Origin: Pyrus communis
Taxonomy: Eukaryota > Streptophyta > Magnoliopsida > Rosales > Rosaceae
Length of the DNA: 64,000 nucleotides
NCBI RefSeq assembly: GCF_963583255.1
Contig: NC_084813.1
Span: 12,696,001-12,760,000 of the forward strand
Direction: 5' to 3'
Made by a program: the position numbers and the translations under genes
Notes under the pieces: model-generated
Databases searched by the model: none
The model's input: the letters and a program-made list of their open reading frames with translations, nothing else
Told to the model about the DNA's origin: nothing
Part shown: in pieces, positions 33,863 through 44,006 of the stretch
Numbering within the stretch: position 1 is the stretch's first letter
Layout of the letters: each line of letters opens with the position of its first letter

Positions 33863-36800
33863 TTAATCAGGCCGGGCTCTCTTGTTGCTGCATGAAGGGC
33901 ATTTGTACTGCTTGATCTGTTTTGCTCGTGCAGGGGTCATCTTCACGCACTTCATGTGGAACCACGTCTCACAAAAATCACAGAAAATCCAGGGTTCGTC
34001 CAAAGAGGATGGTCCGCCTCCACCACATGCTCCACATGTCTCTTCACGTTCATCCTCCTCCTCTTCATCCAAGCCCTCGTCTTCGTCTTTAGGCTGCAAT
34101 ACTTCCAAATGTCTTCCTTGAGATTCGGACCCTCGCTGTTTTTTTGTCGCAAAAATGGATAATGAAATTGTTTCATGTCAGTAACACCTATTCAAATAAC
34201 ATCCACAGCTGCTACAGTAATGAAACCATGCTTAAATTGCGAGAACAGGGAATATAATAGAAGGCCAATACCAGTTACGCCGCCACTGAGCAACAAACAG
34301 ATTCATATTTTAATTCACAAATGATAAAAGAACTTTGCGCTTGTATAGGGGATAATGCATCTTTGATTGAGGCTACATATCTACGTTACCAGAATTCTCT
34401 TTCGGATATAAAGGGAAAGCCAGAAACAGATACATGTAGAAACAAGTTATATAAGCCACCGAACAAGAAAAGATAGTCAACGTGACCTTCCCTGATGGGC
34501 AACAACATATAGACGGTAGCCATAAACCTAGGCTCCCCATAAATACGGTACCCTTATATGTAATTTTCTTGAAGCGTAAGTACAAATGGAATGTAAATTT
34601 TTTACCGCTTTGGAGCTTGACTTGGATTTGTTGCTGCCATGATTTGAAGATGACTTCTCCTTTACTTGTTTTTTTGCAGTACCGGTCACGACTTCAAATA
34701 TTGTTGGCAGTTCATTAATCATATTAAAAAGTCGCTTCCTGCAGCAAAAAGGAAACAACAATACATGGAACAGAAGCCCAAAACCACATGGAATACTGAA
34801 AGAGTTTGATTTTAGACATGGAAACAAAAGCAACTGAAAACCAGCTTAATTTAAACGAAACAGAAAACCTAATCGAATATAAGAAAAAGGGAGTGGCTAG
34901 CATCTGTTTTAGTATAGTTCACTATCATACTGAAATTACAAAGGCAATGAAAATATTAAAACAAACAAAAATAAAATCAACTAATGTAAATACATCTGCC
35001 AACTACCAATTCAGCAATCCATTCTGAAGGAAATACACTGCGAAAGATACAGCGATGATTATCTATCAATAACTTTAGAGAGAAAAACATTTGCAAACAC
35101 AAAATGAACTTTATTCACAGTCATCAGCATCCGATCACGAGAAACTGTATACAGAGCGGTTGCAACTTACCTGTCAGCCTTGTCGAACCCAAATCTGGCA
35201 CCAAAGTAGAAGGCAACAGAAACTAGCCAGGCATCACTATGAACAGCAACCAAAGATAGCCAGTCTTTTTCTGCCATGCCATCTCTTGCAAAGTTGATAC
35301 CCAGAGCAGGCTCTGGCAATTCTGGAGGCACTTCTTCAGCAGGTAGGTTGACTTCCCACTGCTCACTAGGATATCCATACAAGGAGAGATTCTCCTTCTC
35401 TATAAGTAGAAAATAGCTCATAATGATGGTTGAAACAGACAGCATAAACATAGCCACACATAGGAAGTAACAACCAAAAAAATGACAACTGAGTAGGAAA
35501 CCCTATTAAATACAGCTTTAATTTCCAAACAGATCTGAACAGTAAAGTATCACGGGCCAATTTTAATAAGGCCTTGAACATATATGAAGGTATAACCCGT
35601 TCAAGGTAAAGAATTACCAGTGATTCATGGAAACCATACAGAACCATTAAAACAAAAATGCAAAAGGACCGAAAAAAGAACAGGAACACTATATCATAAC
35701 AAAAAAAATAAATCATCATTGTCATCTCCATATCACAAAAGCCTTGTCCAGGATGCAACATATTTAAACTGTAAAGGGCAGTTAATTCTCCTTGGAGTAC
35801 AGCTCTTAAGAAAATTAAATATAACTCATAACACAACATGGCACAAATTTCTATACAAACGATCCCTTGGACAAACCACAGCATGTGCACACAAAGAAAA
35901 GAAGAGAGTTTCTTCTTAGTTCTCACTAAAATCTTTAATTAGCTATTTCCCTTTATACATTATTTCACCTATTAGAATGAAACAACATGATTCACTTGCG
36001 AATTCCAAAATCCAAATTATTGACCAAAGATAATCCTGCAAATGCTAAAGTCATTTTAACTTCTTTTTTTCAACAAGTGACAGACTGAGCAACTCCATTA
36101 ACTTATTTGAAGAAAGGCTTCTATAAAGAGCCTTGTTGCATACAGCAAATTAGATGACCAATACAATATATTCCTGAAAGTACTGGGAAAGATGTAGTGA
36201 CAACCTAGTTAAGTTCCAAATTTGTTGCAGATCTCCATTTACAAGTCCAAGAAACAAAGGAACAGTTCATACATAGCTCGCATGTTAAACAGATGCCACA
36301 TTCATGACAGAACTTTATAAGGCATAGAAAACTTACCAGGATCACACATCTGAAAGAATTTTTCAACATCTGCAACAAAAATTGAAATCATATAAATCAA
36401 TCGACATTCAAACAAAAACAAAGTAGCTCTGAATGCAAACTACTACAGGTCCAACACAATTTTCAAAATCCCTTAAAAAATAAAACTGTAATGATCCATT
36501 ATATGAAAAAAATTACAAAACTCATGCAGAACGGGATTTACTTTTGTCTTGGCTCTCCATTCAATGAATCACAAGATGTTAATCTAGTCCGAAAGTACTC
36601 AAATCTAGTTCGTAACATTTTGGTTTTCTGTATCCCTAAGCTTCTTCACTTCCAAAATAGAGGTTCACTTCTATAAAATAAAAACAAACAAGAAATACAT
36701 TCATTCACTTTTTGGTTCATGAGTTCTTGAAACCTGTAAAGGTAAGCCGTCCTCCAACAAATTAGGGAACAAATATTTGCTCCAGTTAAGAAAGCTTCAT

Positions 36801-37938
36801 TTTCGCACAAACTGGAAAAACCTGCATTTTCTTTTCTCAGTCAAAAAAATGAGGCCGAACAACTATAAAGCCAAAAGCACTTCTGTTCTACTCAACTCTT
36901 TCGACAAGTAAACAGAGATTTCATGAACAAACAAACAGTTCTGAAGAGGTTTTTAATCCTTTTTCAGCTGTCTCACAAAAGCTAAACATTTTTCCCCGTT
37001 ACACAAGAGAAAGTAAAATGTCAAATTCAGAAAGATATTTTCTGGCATCCCTCTATTCAGTCCCAATACAAGAAACACTAAAATATTGCAGAGACAAATG
37101 TGTTAGAGAACAAAACATAAAACACAAACTAGTCTGAAATTACTTCCAAATCATAGACAAACACAACCACCATACATGAAATCACATTTTCGCTTCTCCC
37201 AAGCACTACAGCTGAAAACCAAAGTAGAATTCCAAAACCAAAATAATTGATTTCACCATCCTCAACCTGCTCGAAACTCAAAAGCACATAACAAAAATGA
37301 AAGAAAGGGGAATAACTTCAATCATAAATGAACTTAAAGCCCTCAATTCAGTGAATTCACTAGTCTTCTATCCCTTTCTTCCTCGGTTTTCTCGGAAACC
37401 GAACAGAAAATGAGAACTGAGCTAAACCATATTCAAAAGGGAGAAAAGTGCCAATTCCCTATCACTCAATTTCTAATATGAAACAAACAAATTTAATCCA
37501 AACCCAAAACAACATTAAACGTAAATATTCAAACTTTACGGCCTTTTAGCATTCTAAATTTGCTCTCAAACCAAACACAGAAGCTAAACCCAGTAAAAAA
37601 TATTACCATTTTTTAAACCCACTTGTCAATTCAATTAAAAAAAACAAGGGGAGGACCAAATTCGAAGTCTAATTTCCAAATCCCAAACCAAATAATCCCA
37701 CTAATCAGTAAAAAAAACACCAATTTCCCTTCTGGGTTTCCTCCAGAACTAAATTTGAACTTAAATTAGTAATTTAAAAAGTTAAAACAAATGAAAGATT
37801 CGAAGTAAAATAGATAAAGACAAAGAGGAAATTACCAGAAGTGAGAGCCTTGATCATTCCAGATCTGCGGCCCTTGAAATCTCGGAAAACCTCCTCGACC
37901 GTTCGAGGATTGTAGAGCGCGGCATCAGCTCCCTTCAT
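33863..37938 (-). CDS. AL: ALFIN-LIKE PHD-finger histone reader, five exons
   Basis: ALFIN-like proteins are nuclear readers whose C-terminal PHD finger binds histone H3K4me2/3 and which act in transcriptional control. Exons (minus strand): 37938-37836, 36369-36337, 35399-35171, 34738-34606 and 34135-33863, all with GT-AG ends and kept phase, giving 256 residues, the usual length. The Alfin domain runs from [14 protein letters not shown] (exon 1) through [17 protein letters not shown] and [19 protein letters not shown] (exon 3) to [10 protein letters not shown] (exon 4). A basic/Ser and then acidic linker leads to the PHD finger from C200 (CGAC, CDFC, WFHMKC, CPSC), ending NKRARPD. Odd point: the stretch between CGAC and the conserved W reads [11 protein letters not shown], without the tyrosine usual in the family's aromatic cage, so H3K4me3 binding may differ. 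A CT-rich leader lies upstream. Which AL paralogue it is was not decided. Confidence 0.95.
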
Positions 37939-39600
37939 TGTTATCTCTCCCTCTCTTTCTCTCTCTGTGAGAAAACCAAGTCAAAACTTATGAGAGAGAG
38001 GGAGAGTTTTGCGAAGATGTTAATGAAGGTGGAATTGCAGTTTTGGGCCTGGAGTTTGTGTTAATTTTGGATTTAGTGCTTGATATTTGCAGTTAGATCC
38101 TTGTATAAGGTTGAATACTTTCTCTCCACATGTTTGGTTCAGCTTTACAATTGGTCTTTGTGTTTTCAAATTTGTCAAATTTTCTTTTTGGTCAAACATA
38201 AACTTCATCCATATAAGAAAATGTAAAAGATAAACTTAAGTAAAGGCTGCTAGTGGGTCACAAAGATGTTCAAGCAAAGCACATGATAGCCTAATTGAAG
38301 TTTGTCTATTGATTGCCACAACCATCATGTAAATCACCAATTCGCCGTTCGAATCAACTAAGATACTGTCAACACCAACAAAAGACAAGGGCCATAAAAC
38401 AAAAGCACATATGCAAAAAAGTCCCAAAAGAAGAACAAATCTAATCCCTACTTTCAAAACAACAAAGATGCACAAAGAAAATAAAAAGTTGTCTCTAAAA
38501 ACTCAACCAAAGAAAAAAGCAGCCAGAACCAGCAACCATATCCACCAGCCGAGGAACATCAAAGGTAAACTTTCAATACCAACAAAGCAAGATGACAAAA
38601 CACCATCAGAATCGTAGAAGAAGGCAGCGCAAAGACCCAAACCAGCTGCAAAGCAACTTTGCACACCTTCATCTGAGTAAGCGACCACTCGCTCTCGAGG
38701 TGGGTAGCAAATACAATGGCTAGTAGAGGCTTCTCATTCGAAAGCGAGCATTTATTAGACAATTGAAGGATTTGTAGACAAAGGAGTGGGAGGATAAAGG
38801 AGAGCTCTCGTGTGAAGCACAAAGGAAGAAAATCTAAGTAGTTGTATAGGTAGGGATTAGAAATAATTTTGGGGCTAATTTACATCTGGTGCAGCAAGCT
38901 GAAAGACTCCAAAAGGTGAGCAAAAAACCAAAAAAATGGGGAGAAAGCACTTAATCTGAAAATCGAGCTCAAGCCCACCACCACTGAAATTCTGGGATTG
39001 GGCTCACCACCGTCAGCTCGCAGTTCAAGAGAAAGATAGAGATAGGGCATACTCCATGAAGATAGAGAGGTAAAGAAAAAAGGATAATTTCATCAAACCA
39101 TGGTTGTAGGCAACCTGCAGAAATGGTGTGTTCCGATTGGGAGAGAATGGCGAAGGGGATAAGGTGGCATATGCGAGGTAAGGGAAGGAGGGGATGTTAG
39201 AGAGTATGTGGGTTGAAGATGATGCGCGAGGTCAGGAAAAAGGAGTGGAGAAATGCAAGGTGGGGTGGGGTAAGGGACGCAAGGCACATGGGTAGAAGAA
39301 TGGGAGGAAGAGCTGCCGCTGACCCCAAGTTAGAACAAGAGGCCGGCGGCGGTAGGTTTACAGATTTAGGGTTTTTGGAGAAAGGGAATGGAATGGAGTA
39401 GGTTTACAGATTTAGGGTTTTTGGAGAGAGAGAGAGAGAAGGGAAGGGAGTAGGTTTACAGATTTAGGGCACTCAAAGTCAGGCTTTTTCTATATATGAT
39501 TTGACAATTTGTACTTCCTTTTCTGAGTAGTTGGCGAAAGGGAGGTTTGAATCTCAAATTTATTTTAAAGTTGGGAAGAAAGTATCACTAGACTAAGATA
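37939..39600. other. Upstream region of the ALFIN gene; repeats, no clear gene
   Basis: The first ~60 bp are the CT-rich leader of the ALFIN gene (minus strand). At 38230-38830 several medium open frames occur on the minus strand but without a domain I can defend; a decayed LINE is possible. At 39150-39350 the sequence is G-rich. Confidence 0.45.
39352..39472 (+). repeat. Three tandem telo-box repeats
   Basis: GTAGGTTTACAGATTTAGGG occurs at 39352, 39398 and 39450, the first two followed by TTTTTGGAGA. The TTAGGGTTTTT core resembles a plant telo box (AAACCCTA), common near translation-related genes, but no gene follows. A (GA)n run lies at 39424-39439. Confidence 0.75.
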
Positions 39601-39908
39601 TAGTTGTAATTGGTGCTAAAAGAGTGTCAGGGCTCAAAAATTTCATTAAGAAGCCTAACTATATTCGGAATCTCAATCATTACATATTCATCACAAATCA
39701 AGCTTAAATTCTTGCGTAAAGTACAAAATGAGGGGTATGCAAATTCACATTCATGCCACACCAATAGAAATAATAATTTATAATCCAGACATTTGAAAAA
39801 TCATGCTAAACCCATGCAAAATCTCGCATATTCATTATGGCAAGCTACATCGAAACAAGATTATAATATTAATGCATTAACATTTTAATTCGAATTCATA
39901 CCAAACAT

Positions 39909-41650
39909 GTGACACGCTTAAATGGGCCTAAGCCACATAACAGGCTTGCCGAGTGGGCTATGGTGTGGATGGTTACCAAAGTTCACTAGGCCTAAGTGGA
40001 GTTAAAGTTTGTGAAGATTTTGGGCTGCTTGGGAGTACCAAAAATTCAAGTCCACAACTTCAAACCAACTAAAAGCATTCGAACCAAAAACCAAAGCCTA
40101 AGCTGACTAAGATCATGTTTTACAAACCAAACCTTGAGTCGCATGCCTTGTTTTAATGTGAAGGAACAGCTTTACCATTATAAGCTCAAACATGAAAATG
40201 AGGAAGAAAACAAAGAAAAGGCGTAGCCATAGATGGGGCTTTGTTGTGGATTTGGTGCAGAAAAGAAGGGATATTGAGCAGGGCGTTCAACCTAGCTCTC
40301 ACGAGGCTACCAATCATCTCCAGTACTAACCCAAAGAAGCACGATGTAGCTGTAACAATAGAAATTAGAAATGAAGACTTAACACATTAAGAAAAAGAGA
40401 GAAAATCAAGGGATTCTCCAGCTGGGATTTGGAGGAATTCCTGTTCATGAAAATAGATGTCAAAATTGAATTCAGGGCATCGAAATTAGTCTACAAAGAT
40501 AAGGTCAAGTCACTAGCCCACACATCGCGACACACGGTGGCTAGCGGCACGCTTTGCCGAAACTTTCAACATCACCAAAATGGCTCAAATTTACCAGAAC
40601 GTAGATTACAACGAGGGGAGTAACCTTTATACCTTCGCCAAAAATTGATTGTGGACGAAAGATGGTTAATTTTGCTGATAAAGGCAACGAATGCCTAAAA
40701 CCTCTCGACGTCGATTTGTCGCCTACGGTGGTCCAAAAAGGTTGAGGTTGGTTGGGTTTTACTCTAGATGATGAGCTACAAAGCCCACATCCTGGCATTG
40801 GTCTTTGCTTCGTCGATTCACTTGAAAATGGAAAAAAAAGCTGCTGAAAAACCTCGGTTTCGTTGCCACGTACTACCACGTGTGCTGGTCCACCAAGGTG
40901 GTTGTTGGGTGCAGTTTTTAGAGGGGTGTGAGAGCTTCAAGATGGTGGTGGTGGCACCAAAAAACACTGCCAGAGTCGGCCAGAATTCGCTAAATATCAT
41001 GGAATTCCAACGGCCACTCCTCTTTTTTCTTTCCCCTCTTTTTCCGTCCCCATGCACCCTATTTTTCTCCATACTAGGTGGACTTTCCACATGTGAAAAG
41101 TTGACACATGGCAACCTTTTGAAATTCAAAAATGAAAATTTGTAATTAAGGTAAGTGGTAAAAAGACCAAAATGCCCTCCATAGGAAACGCTTATAACTT
41201 CTTCATTTTAGCTTTGATTCATAAACGGTTTTTGCCCACATGCTTGTGTTTTCTAGCTCTATCTGAAAGTACCAAGTTTGACATCCGTTGAGACCCAAAA
41301 AGTCAAGTGCAAGCCCAACCAAGTCTCAAGGCCAATTGTCATGCATGCGTCAAGTCAAGTCTAAATACATGCAAAGGTGTAGGATCCAAAAAGGAATATT
41401 CACAACCATGCCAGGCTACAACAATTAAGCTAGATATTTATATAAATTACACCATGCCCATGCACATTCGTCACGCCAAACTTTATCACGCTAATCACTA
41501 TTCATGCTAAAATAAGCCTAAGTCACATGCTTGGGGCTTGTCAAATGAATTGTGGTGTGAATGGTTACAGAAGTGTATCAGACCTATGTGGAGTCAAGAT
41601 TATGGAAGACTTTAGGCTGCTTGAGGGCCCAATGATCGAAGCCCATAACC
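39909..41650. repeat. Pair of ~150-bp direct repeats flanking a relic element
   Basis: The segment at about 39909-40062 and that at about 41500-41650 align along their length (shared blocks TGGTGTG-ATGGTTAC, GTGGAGT, GGCTGCTTG) with many differences. They lie 1.59 kb apart in the same orientation and flank the relic at 40430-41160. They could be remains of two LTRs or of a tandem duplication. Confidence 0.55.
40430..41160 (-). mobile_element. Inverted, diverged relative of the 4073-7277 element
   Basis: Read on the minus strand this region parallels 4360-5000 of the 3.2-kb element: CCACCATCTTGAAGCTCTC, a segment on the theme of 'wherever GGGCTTTGTAGC occurs', AGTAAAACCCAACCAACC, then AAGGTTACTCC and TGAAAGTTTCGGC in the same order. 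Ends and target duplication were not found. It is a third, older member of the family. Confidence 0.55.
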
Positions 41651-42396
41651 TCTGGGATCCATGTTAGTAAGCTTGGGAGAGAACCAAAACCTAGGAAGCC
41701 AGCGCCTTGGGAAGAAGGCATGATGCAGTTTCCACATGGTGGTAGCACCTGGCCATCTTGCACCAAAATGGGAGGTGGCAAAGGAACTAGGGAGAAAGGG
41801 AAGAAAGAACCAAGCCATAATTAGAGATTCATTAGGAAAATAATTCAACAACAAATATAGGTCAGGAGCTTTAGAGGAGAGATCCATCATAACACAAAGA
41901 ACCTCAAATCCTAGAAGGCATCACTCTGCAACCTTAGTATTTTCCATGACCTCCCTCTGAGCATTCCAGCCATCAGAAACCTTGTTACCACCCTAGGAAA
42001 CCCAAATTATCCAACCTAGAACACCATACAACCATGCAAACTCTCTCTCTCTTTCATGCTAAACTGATGAATTTCTAGCTTCCGCACCATGCTTCTCTTG
42101 ACCAAGTCATTATTTGCCTAATCATGTTATCTTCAAGTCATTGATCTAACATAAATATTTCCTAAGACGTGCTAATTTTTTTGAGATATTCCGGAACTTG
42201 ATACGAAACCAATCCAAGGGAGACAAAAGGATGTTCTCAAAGACAAAGTCCGCCTTGACCTAAAAGTCCCCCAATAAGCTCAAAAGGACTATGAATTTTT
42301 AATTACTATGAAAATTAAAACTTTGTAACGAGTTAACTAAGACTTTACAATGAATGAAAAGAAGTAATATAAAATTCCGCAAATACGAAATGCTTA
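41651..42396. other. Non-coding stretch
   Basis: No gene recognised. It begins with the tail of the direct-repeat pair; the remainder is mixed-composition DNA with short open frames only. Confidence 0.45.
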
Positions 42397-42404
42397 AATT
42401 ATAA

Positions 42405-42552
42405 GGGGTGTGCTATCCACACACCCCATTTTACTTCTTACACACCTCTTGATATTTTATGTCCGTTAATCTTCTTCAATTCATCCGATTCGATGATCGA
42501 AAGTTAAAAAGATGTGAGAGAAGTAAAATAGGGTGTGTGGATATCACACCCC
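42405..42552. mobile_element. 148-bp palindromic MITE with 8-bp target duplication
   Basis: The left end GGGGTGTGCTATCCACACAC is mirrored by the right end GTGTGTGGATATCACACCCC. Pairing goes on through ATTTTACTTCT / AGAAGTAAAAT. AATTATAA flanks it on both sides (42397-42404 and 42553-42560). An 8-bp duplication fits a hAT-driven insertion. The two ends are nearly identical, so it is probably young. Confidence 0.93.
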
Positions 42553-42560
42553 AATTATAA

Positions 42561-43800
42561 TAGTGAAATATGGGAACAAGATTTCACAGAGGCGAGATGA
42601 CTGAGGAGAGAGAGTGTAAGGCATGGAGTAAATGAGAAATTGGGAATTGGGAAAAAGTAAATATAAAGGGCATGAATCTTTACTTTTTACTTAAATATAT
42701 TAAATAATAGGGCACGAAAAGCTTTATTGTGTCATTGTAATTAATCAAAAATCTTCATTTCTAACATTAAAAGAACACACGCAAGCTGAACACGAAGTTT
42801 TATGTTTTAATTTTAGTAGGCACAAATACACGTTTCTATTTTTCTTTTTCAACAAAAACTAATGTGTCTTTTTATTTAGAGGGCACATTTGAGATAGTGT
42901 TCAACGAAATGTAAAAAGCACAAAATATGCATTTGTGTCCAAAAAAAATGAAAAGAGCACAAATCAATTGTGTTCTTAGACTTTTTGTTTTTTTTTTTTT
43001 TTTTTTGGTTGTGGGTTTAGGTTGTGTTCTGTTTTGGTCCCTAATTTAGTACACTTGCATTTTTCTAAAGTCACATGATAGTGCAATTATGAGTCCATAA
43101 CACTTACTACCATGACCAGATTTAACCATGGCAAGGTCATAACCTGGTTTTCCATGACATTTGAATCTTTCTTTTTTCTTTATATAAAGCAAACTTCCTG
43201 GTCAAACTGGACCCCATATATGATATGATATTGCTACTTTCTATGTCGCGGTTGTATGCATCAAGGTTCATCTTAAAGCCGCGAAGGAACCTTTCATTGT
43301 TTTTTCTGAATAAAATAGCTTTGATGCTTTAGGAATTTCGAAAACGCTTTTAACAGCTTAAGCTACAAAGCCCTCAATTTGTTTTGTTTCTGGTTTTAAC
43401 TACAACAGAGCAAAGTGGCCGAAACTAGTACGCAAAAAGGCAAGAGAATTGCTATGTATAGTAGCGATCAAGAATTTATAACTAGAAAACCTTTGGACTA
43501 AGCCAAAAGATGGAAAGAAAAAAGAACACAGATTTAGAAAACTTGTGCTCTTTCAACACAGCTTTTATAGTTCATCATCACATACAGACACATTAAATCT
43601 TTAAAACCAAAGATCAATCCACACACATAAGAGAATTATGTTCTTCTCAGTTCTTACCAACCATGTCCAATTTAATCATACTTCCTCAGGCATGCTTAAT
43701 GCTTTGTATTTGCCCGAAAACTAAATGGGAGATAGACCGATAGAGGTTAACTACGGGATGTAAAGGTTAACAATGATGATAACGGAACACCAGGAAAGGA
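42561..43800. other. Non-coding stretch, 3' flank of the NF-YA locus
   Basis: No gene. A T homopolymer lies at 42989-43005. The right part is the 3' flank of the minus-strand NF-YA pseudogene. Confidence 0.5.
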
Positions 43801-43805
43801 AACTA

Positions 43806-43900
43806 AGCCGAGGATGACTTCCTGAAGAAATTAGAGCCAAGGATGACTTCCTGAGGAAATTCAAAAGGAAACTTTAACTGAGCCAATGATGACTTCCCGA
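43806..43900 (-). promoter_or_regulatory. Three tandem miR169-complementary sites in NF-YA 3' region
   Basis: The plus strand reads AGCCGAGGATGACTTCCTGA (43806-43825), AGCCAAGGATGACTTCCTGA (43835-43854) and AGCCAATGATGACTTCCCGA (43881-43900). A transcript of the minus strand is complementary to these, so plus-strand likeness to miR169 (AGCCAAGGAUGACUUGCC core, recalled) means target pairing. The sites differ from the recalled miRNA at 3-4 of 21 positions, within the usual plant range. miR169 regulation of NF-YA through one 3' UTR site is established; three in a row is unusual. They lie 107-201 bp after the stop at 44007. Confidence 0.75.
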
Positions 43901-44006
43901 GGGAACAATTGCAGTCGTGTTCTCCAACAGAATACTAAACACAGACTGAATGATGATTCTTCACTAGAGGATGGAAAGATGGTGCTGGTTCCTGCCACTG
44001 CGCAAA

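Noticed and set aside
38236..38830. Minus-strand open frames that might be a LINE RNase H
   Set aside because: Only a loose GLG...DSDG resemblance; no catalytic pattern or neighbouring LINE domain, so no call was made.
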